Of a stretch of DNA of 64,000 nucleotides, positions 62,075-64,000 are shown one piece after another. The position numbers and the translations under genes are program-made. This stretch comes from Ruegeria sp. R13_0 (lineage in GTDB: Bacteria; Pseudomonadota; Alphaproteobacteria; Rhodobacterales; Rhodobacteraceae), in the NCBI RefSeq assembly GCF_017743995.1, contig NZ_JAGHRB010000012.1, forward strand, positions 1-64,000. Direction: 5' to 3'. The notes beneath the pieces are model-generated. The model was not told where the DNA came from, searched no databases, and worked only from the letters and a program-made list of their open reading frames with translations. The number at the start of each line of letters is the position of its first letter. Positions within the stretch are counted from its first letter, which is position 1.

Positions 62075-64000
62075 ATGACCGATAAGAATGACTGGCGCGC
62101 GCTGGCCGAGAAAGAATTGCGCGGACGGCCACTGGACGATCTGACCAAGGAAACGCTGGAGGGCATCAGCGTCAAACCGCTTTATACGCAGGACGACACC
62201 GCAGATTTGCCGCATATGGGCTCTCTGCCGGGGTTTGGCCCGTTCACGCGCGGTGTGAAGGCGACGATGTATGCCGGGCGTCCGTGGACCATTCGCCAAT
62301 ATGCCGGGTTCTCTACCGCCGAGGAATCAAACGCCTTTTACCGGCGCAATCTGGCTGCGGGTCAGCAGGGTGTCTCCGTCGCGTTCGATCTGGCGACGCA
62401 CCGCGGTTATGACAGCGACCACCCGCGTGTTGTCGGCGATGTCGGCAAGGCCGGTGTGGCGATTGACAGCGTTGAGGATATGAAAATCCTGTTTGACGGC
62501 ATCCCGCTCGACAAAGTCTCGGTCTCGATGACCATGAACGGCGCGGTGATCCCGGTTCTGGCCAGCTTCATCGTTGCGGGCGAAGAGCAAGGGCACGACA
62601 AATCGGTCCTGTCCGGCACCATTCAGAATGACATTCTGAAAGAGTTCATGGTGCGCAACACCTATATCTACCCGCCTGAGCCGTCGATGAAGATCATCTC
62701 GGACATTATCGAGTACACGTCGAACGAGATGCCCAAGTTCAATTCGATCTCGATCTCGGGCTATCACATGCAAGAGGCTGGCGCGAACCTTGTGCAGGAG
62801 CTGGCCTATACCATCGCGGACGGGCGCGAATATGTGCGGGCTGCGCTGGATGCGGGCATGGATGTGGACAAGTTCGCAGGTCGTTTGTCGTTCTTCTTCG
62901 CCATCGGCATGAATTTCTTCATGGAGATTGCGAAACTGCGCGCCGCACGGACCCTATGGCATCGCGTGATGACCGAGTTCGGGGCGAAGTCTGAACGCTC
63001 CAAGATGCTGCGGACACACTGCCAGACCTCGGGCGTGTCGCTGCAGGAGCAGGACCCCTATAACAATGTGATCCGCACCGCCTATGAGGCGATGAGCGCG
63101 GTTCTGGGCGGCACCCAGTCGCTGCACACCAACGCTCTGGACGAGGCGATTGCCCTGCCCACCGATTTCTCGGCCCGCATTGCGCGGAACACGCAGTTGG
63201 TCTTGCAGGAAGAGACGGGTGTGACCGATGTGGTCGATCCGCTGGCGGGCTCTTACTACGTGGAAAGCCTGACCAATGATCTGATCGAGAAAGCCTGGGC
63301 CCTGATGGAAGAGGTCGAGGAGATGGGCGGCATGACCAAAGCCGTCGCCTCGGGCATGCCCAAGCTGCGGATCGAGGAAAGCGCCGCGCGGCGTCAGGCG
63401 ATGATCGACCGGGGCGATGAGGTGATCGTTGGGGTCAACAAATACCGCAAGGAACAGGAAGACCCGATCGACATTCTGGACGTCGACAACGTGGCCGTGC
63501 GCGAATCTCAGGTCGCGCGGCTGGAAGAGATCCGCGCCACCCGCGACGAGGCCGCCTGTCAGGCCGCGTTGGACGCGCTGACCAAGGCCGCACAAGAAGG
63601 CGGAAACCTGCTGGCTGCTGCGGTTGAGGCCGCCCGCGCCCGCGCATCGGTAGGAGAGATCAGTATGGCAATGGAGAAAGAGTTCGGCCGCCACCGCGCC
63701 GAGGTGAAGACCCTGGCGGGCGTTTATGGCGCGGCCTACGAGGGTGACGAGGGCTTTGCCGCCATCCAGAAATCCATTGAAGATTTTGCCGAGATCGAGG
63801 GACGTCGCCCCCGTCTGTTGGTGGTCAAGATGGGGCAGGATGGTCATGATCGGGGTGCCAAGGTAATCGCGACGGCCTTTGCCGATATCGGGTTTGACGT
63901 GGACGTTGGCCCTCTGTTCCAGACCCCGGCCGAGGCCGCGCAGGATGCCGTGGACAATGACGTGCATGTGGTGGGTATCTCGTCTCAGGCGGCAGGCCAC
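62075..64000 (+). CDS. Methylmalonyl-CoA mutase, 3' end outside window
   Basis: The first 642 residues of a B12-dependent mutase that turns methylmalonyl-CoA into succinyl-CoA. ATG at 62075 follows AAGAGGA and the frame stays open to the window edge. [15 protein letters not shown] and [12 protein letters not shown] carry the Tyr and His that mark methylmalonyl-CoA rather than isobutyryl- or ethylmalonyl-CoA mutases. The cobalamin motif D-x-H-x-x-G is Asp589, His591 and Gly594 ([10 protein letters not shown]). Single-chain type, about 700 residues expected. It completes the pathway begun by PccB/PccA. Confidence 0.96.
   Translation, partial: MTDKNDWRALAEKELRGRPLDDLTKETLEGISVKPLYTQDDTADLPHMGSLPGFGPFTRGVKATMYAGRPWTIRQYAGFSTAEESNAFYRRNLAAGQQGVSVAFDLATHRGYDSDHPRVVGDVGKAGVAIDSVEDMKILFDGIPLDKVSVSMTMNGAVIPVLASFIVAGEEQGHDKSVLSGTIQNDILKEFMVRNTYIYPPEPSMKIISDIIEYTSNEMPKFNSISISGYHMQEAGANLVQELAYTIADGREYVRAALDAGMDVDKFAGRLSFFFAIGMNFFMEIAKLRAARTLWHRVMTEFGAKSERSKMLRTHCQTSGVSLQEQDPYNNVIRTAYEAMSAVLGGTQSLHTNALDEAIALPTDFSARIARNTQLVLQEETGVTDVVDPLAGSYYVESLTNDLIEKAWALMEEVEEMGGMTKAVASGMPKLRIEESAARRQAMIDRGDEVIVGVNKYRKEQEDPIDILDVDNVAVRESQVARLEEIRATRDEAACQAALDALTKAAQEGGNLLAAAVEAARARASVGEISMAMEKEFGRHRAEVKTLAGVYGAAYEGDEGFAAIQKSIEDFAEIEGRRPRLLVVKMGQDGHDRGAKVIATAFADIGFDVDVGPLFQTPAEAAQDAVDNDVHVVGISSQAAGH

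Noticed and set aside
1..64000. CRISPR arrays, tRNA/rRNA genes, intact transposases or integrases
   Set aside because: No regularly spaced repeats, cloverleaf-like segments or transposase/integrase motifs were noticed while reading both strands; small or degenerate ones could be missed without a scan.

Overview
The window looks like a chromosomal segment of a marine roseobacter-group alphaproteobacterium (Rhodobacterales, Ruegeria/Silicibacter-like). This rests on high GC, gcrA with CcrM-type GANTC sites beside it, a DUF1127 protein, the choline-sulfate bet genes, a DUF6497 protein, and a propionyl-CoA carboxylase/methylmalonyl-CoA mutase locus headed by an ScfR/PccR-type regulator. The assignment is inference from gene families; no database search was possible. 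No rRNA, tRNA, CRISPR array, prophage or intact insertion sequence was seen.

Layout. 1-10 kb: tail of an unknown gene, gcrA, an ABC-2 permease, a drug/metabolite exporter, argD-argF, a ferric-reductase-like membrane protein with a Tat-exported intradiol-dioxygenase-like protein, pirin, a ketopantoate reductase and a PiT phosphate transporter. 10-20 kb: Nudix hydrolase, hrpB, meaB, rpmB, a copper-chaperone pair (DUF2946-like and PCuAC), hdeD, a CobB-type sirtuin divergent from a low-Mr phosphotyrosine phosphatase, a LysR regulator, a small secreted protein and an orphan RNA ligase. 20-25 kb: lepA, an AT-richer DUF2806 gene, a stretch full of short hairpins, a 59-residue membrane protein and a Bax-inhibitor-1-like protein. 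25-34 kb: two regulators, quinone oxidoreductase, hisN, facing 8-oxoguanine and guanine deaminases, mgtE, 5-formyl-THF cyclo-ligase, ymdB. 34-47 kb: two SLC13-type permeases, a META-domain lipoprotein-like protein, a four-gene minus-strand unit (SLC13 permease, class I amidotransferase, bile-acid/Na+ symporter-type permease, FAD dehydrogenase), yebC, an MFS protein, argP/argO and an EamA exporter. 47-51 kb: betI-betC-betA with a BetI-like operator. 51-64 kb: the propionate block, pccR-like regulator, MFS exporter, pccB, small conserved genes, a DcaP-like porin, pccA, a DUF4174 protein and methylmalonyl-CoA mutase, which runs off the right edge.

How genes work together. pccB, pccA and mcm convert propionyl-CoA to succinyl-CoA, MeaB (about 48 kb away) protects the mutase, and the ScfR-family regulator has TTTGCAAA palindromes both in front of itself and in front of pccB. 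The bet genes turn choline-O-sulfate into choline and then betaine aldehyde/betaine. ArgP/ArgO form a basic amino-acid export switch.

The strongest unexplained signal is a family of six short elements that sit directly behind stop codons, always in the sense direction of the gene just ended. Each has a conserved TTCATCT...AAAATA core followed by a hairpin whose stem differs from copy to copy but stays paired. Other notable items are the orphan RNA ligase next to lepA, the foreign-looking DUF2806/hairpin segment, and a GC hairpin carrying a GANTC site in its loop just ahead of gcrA.
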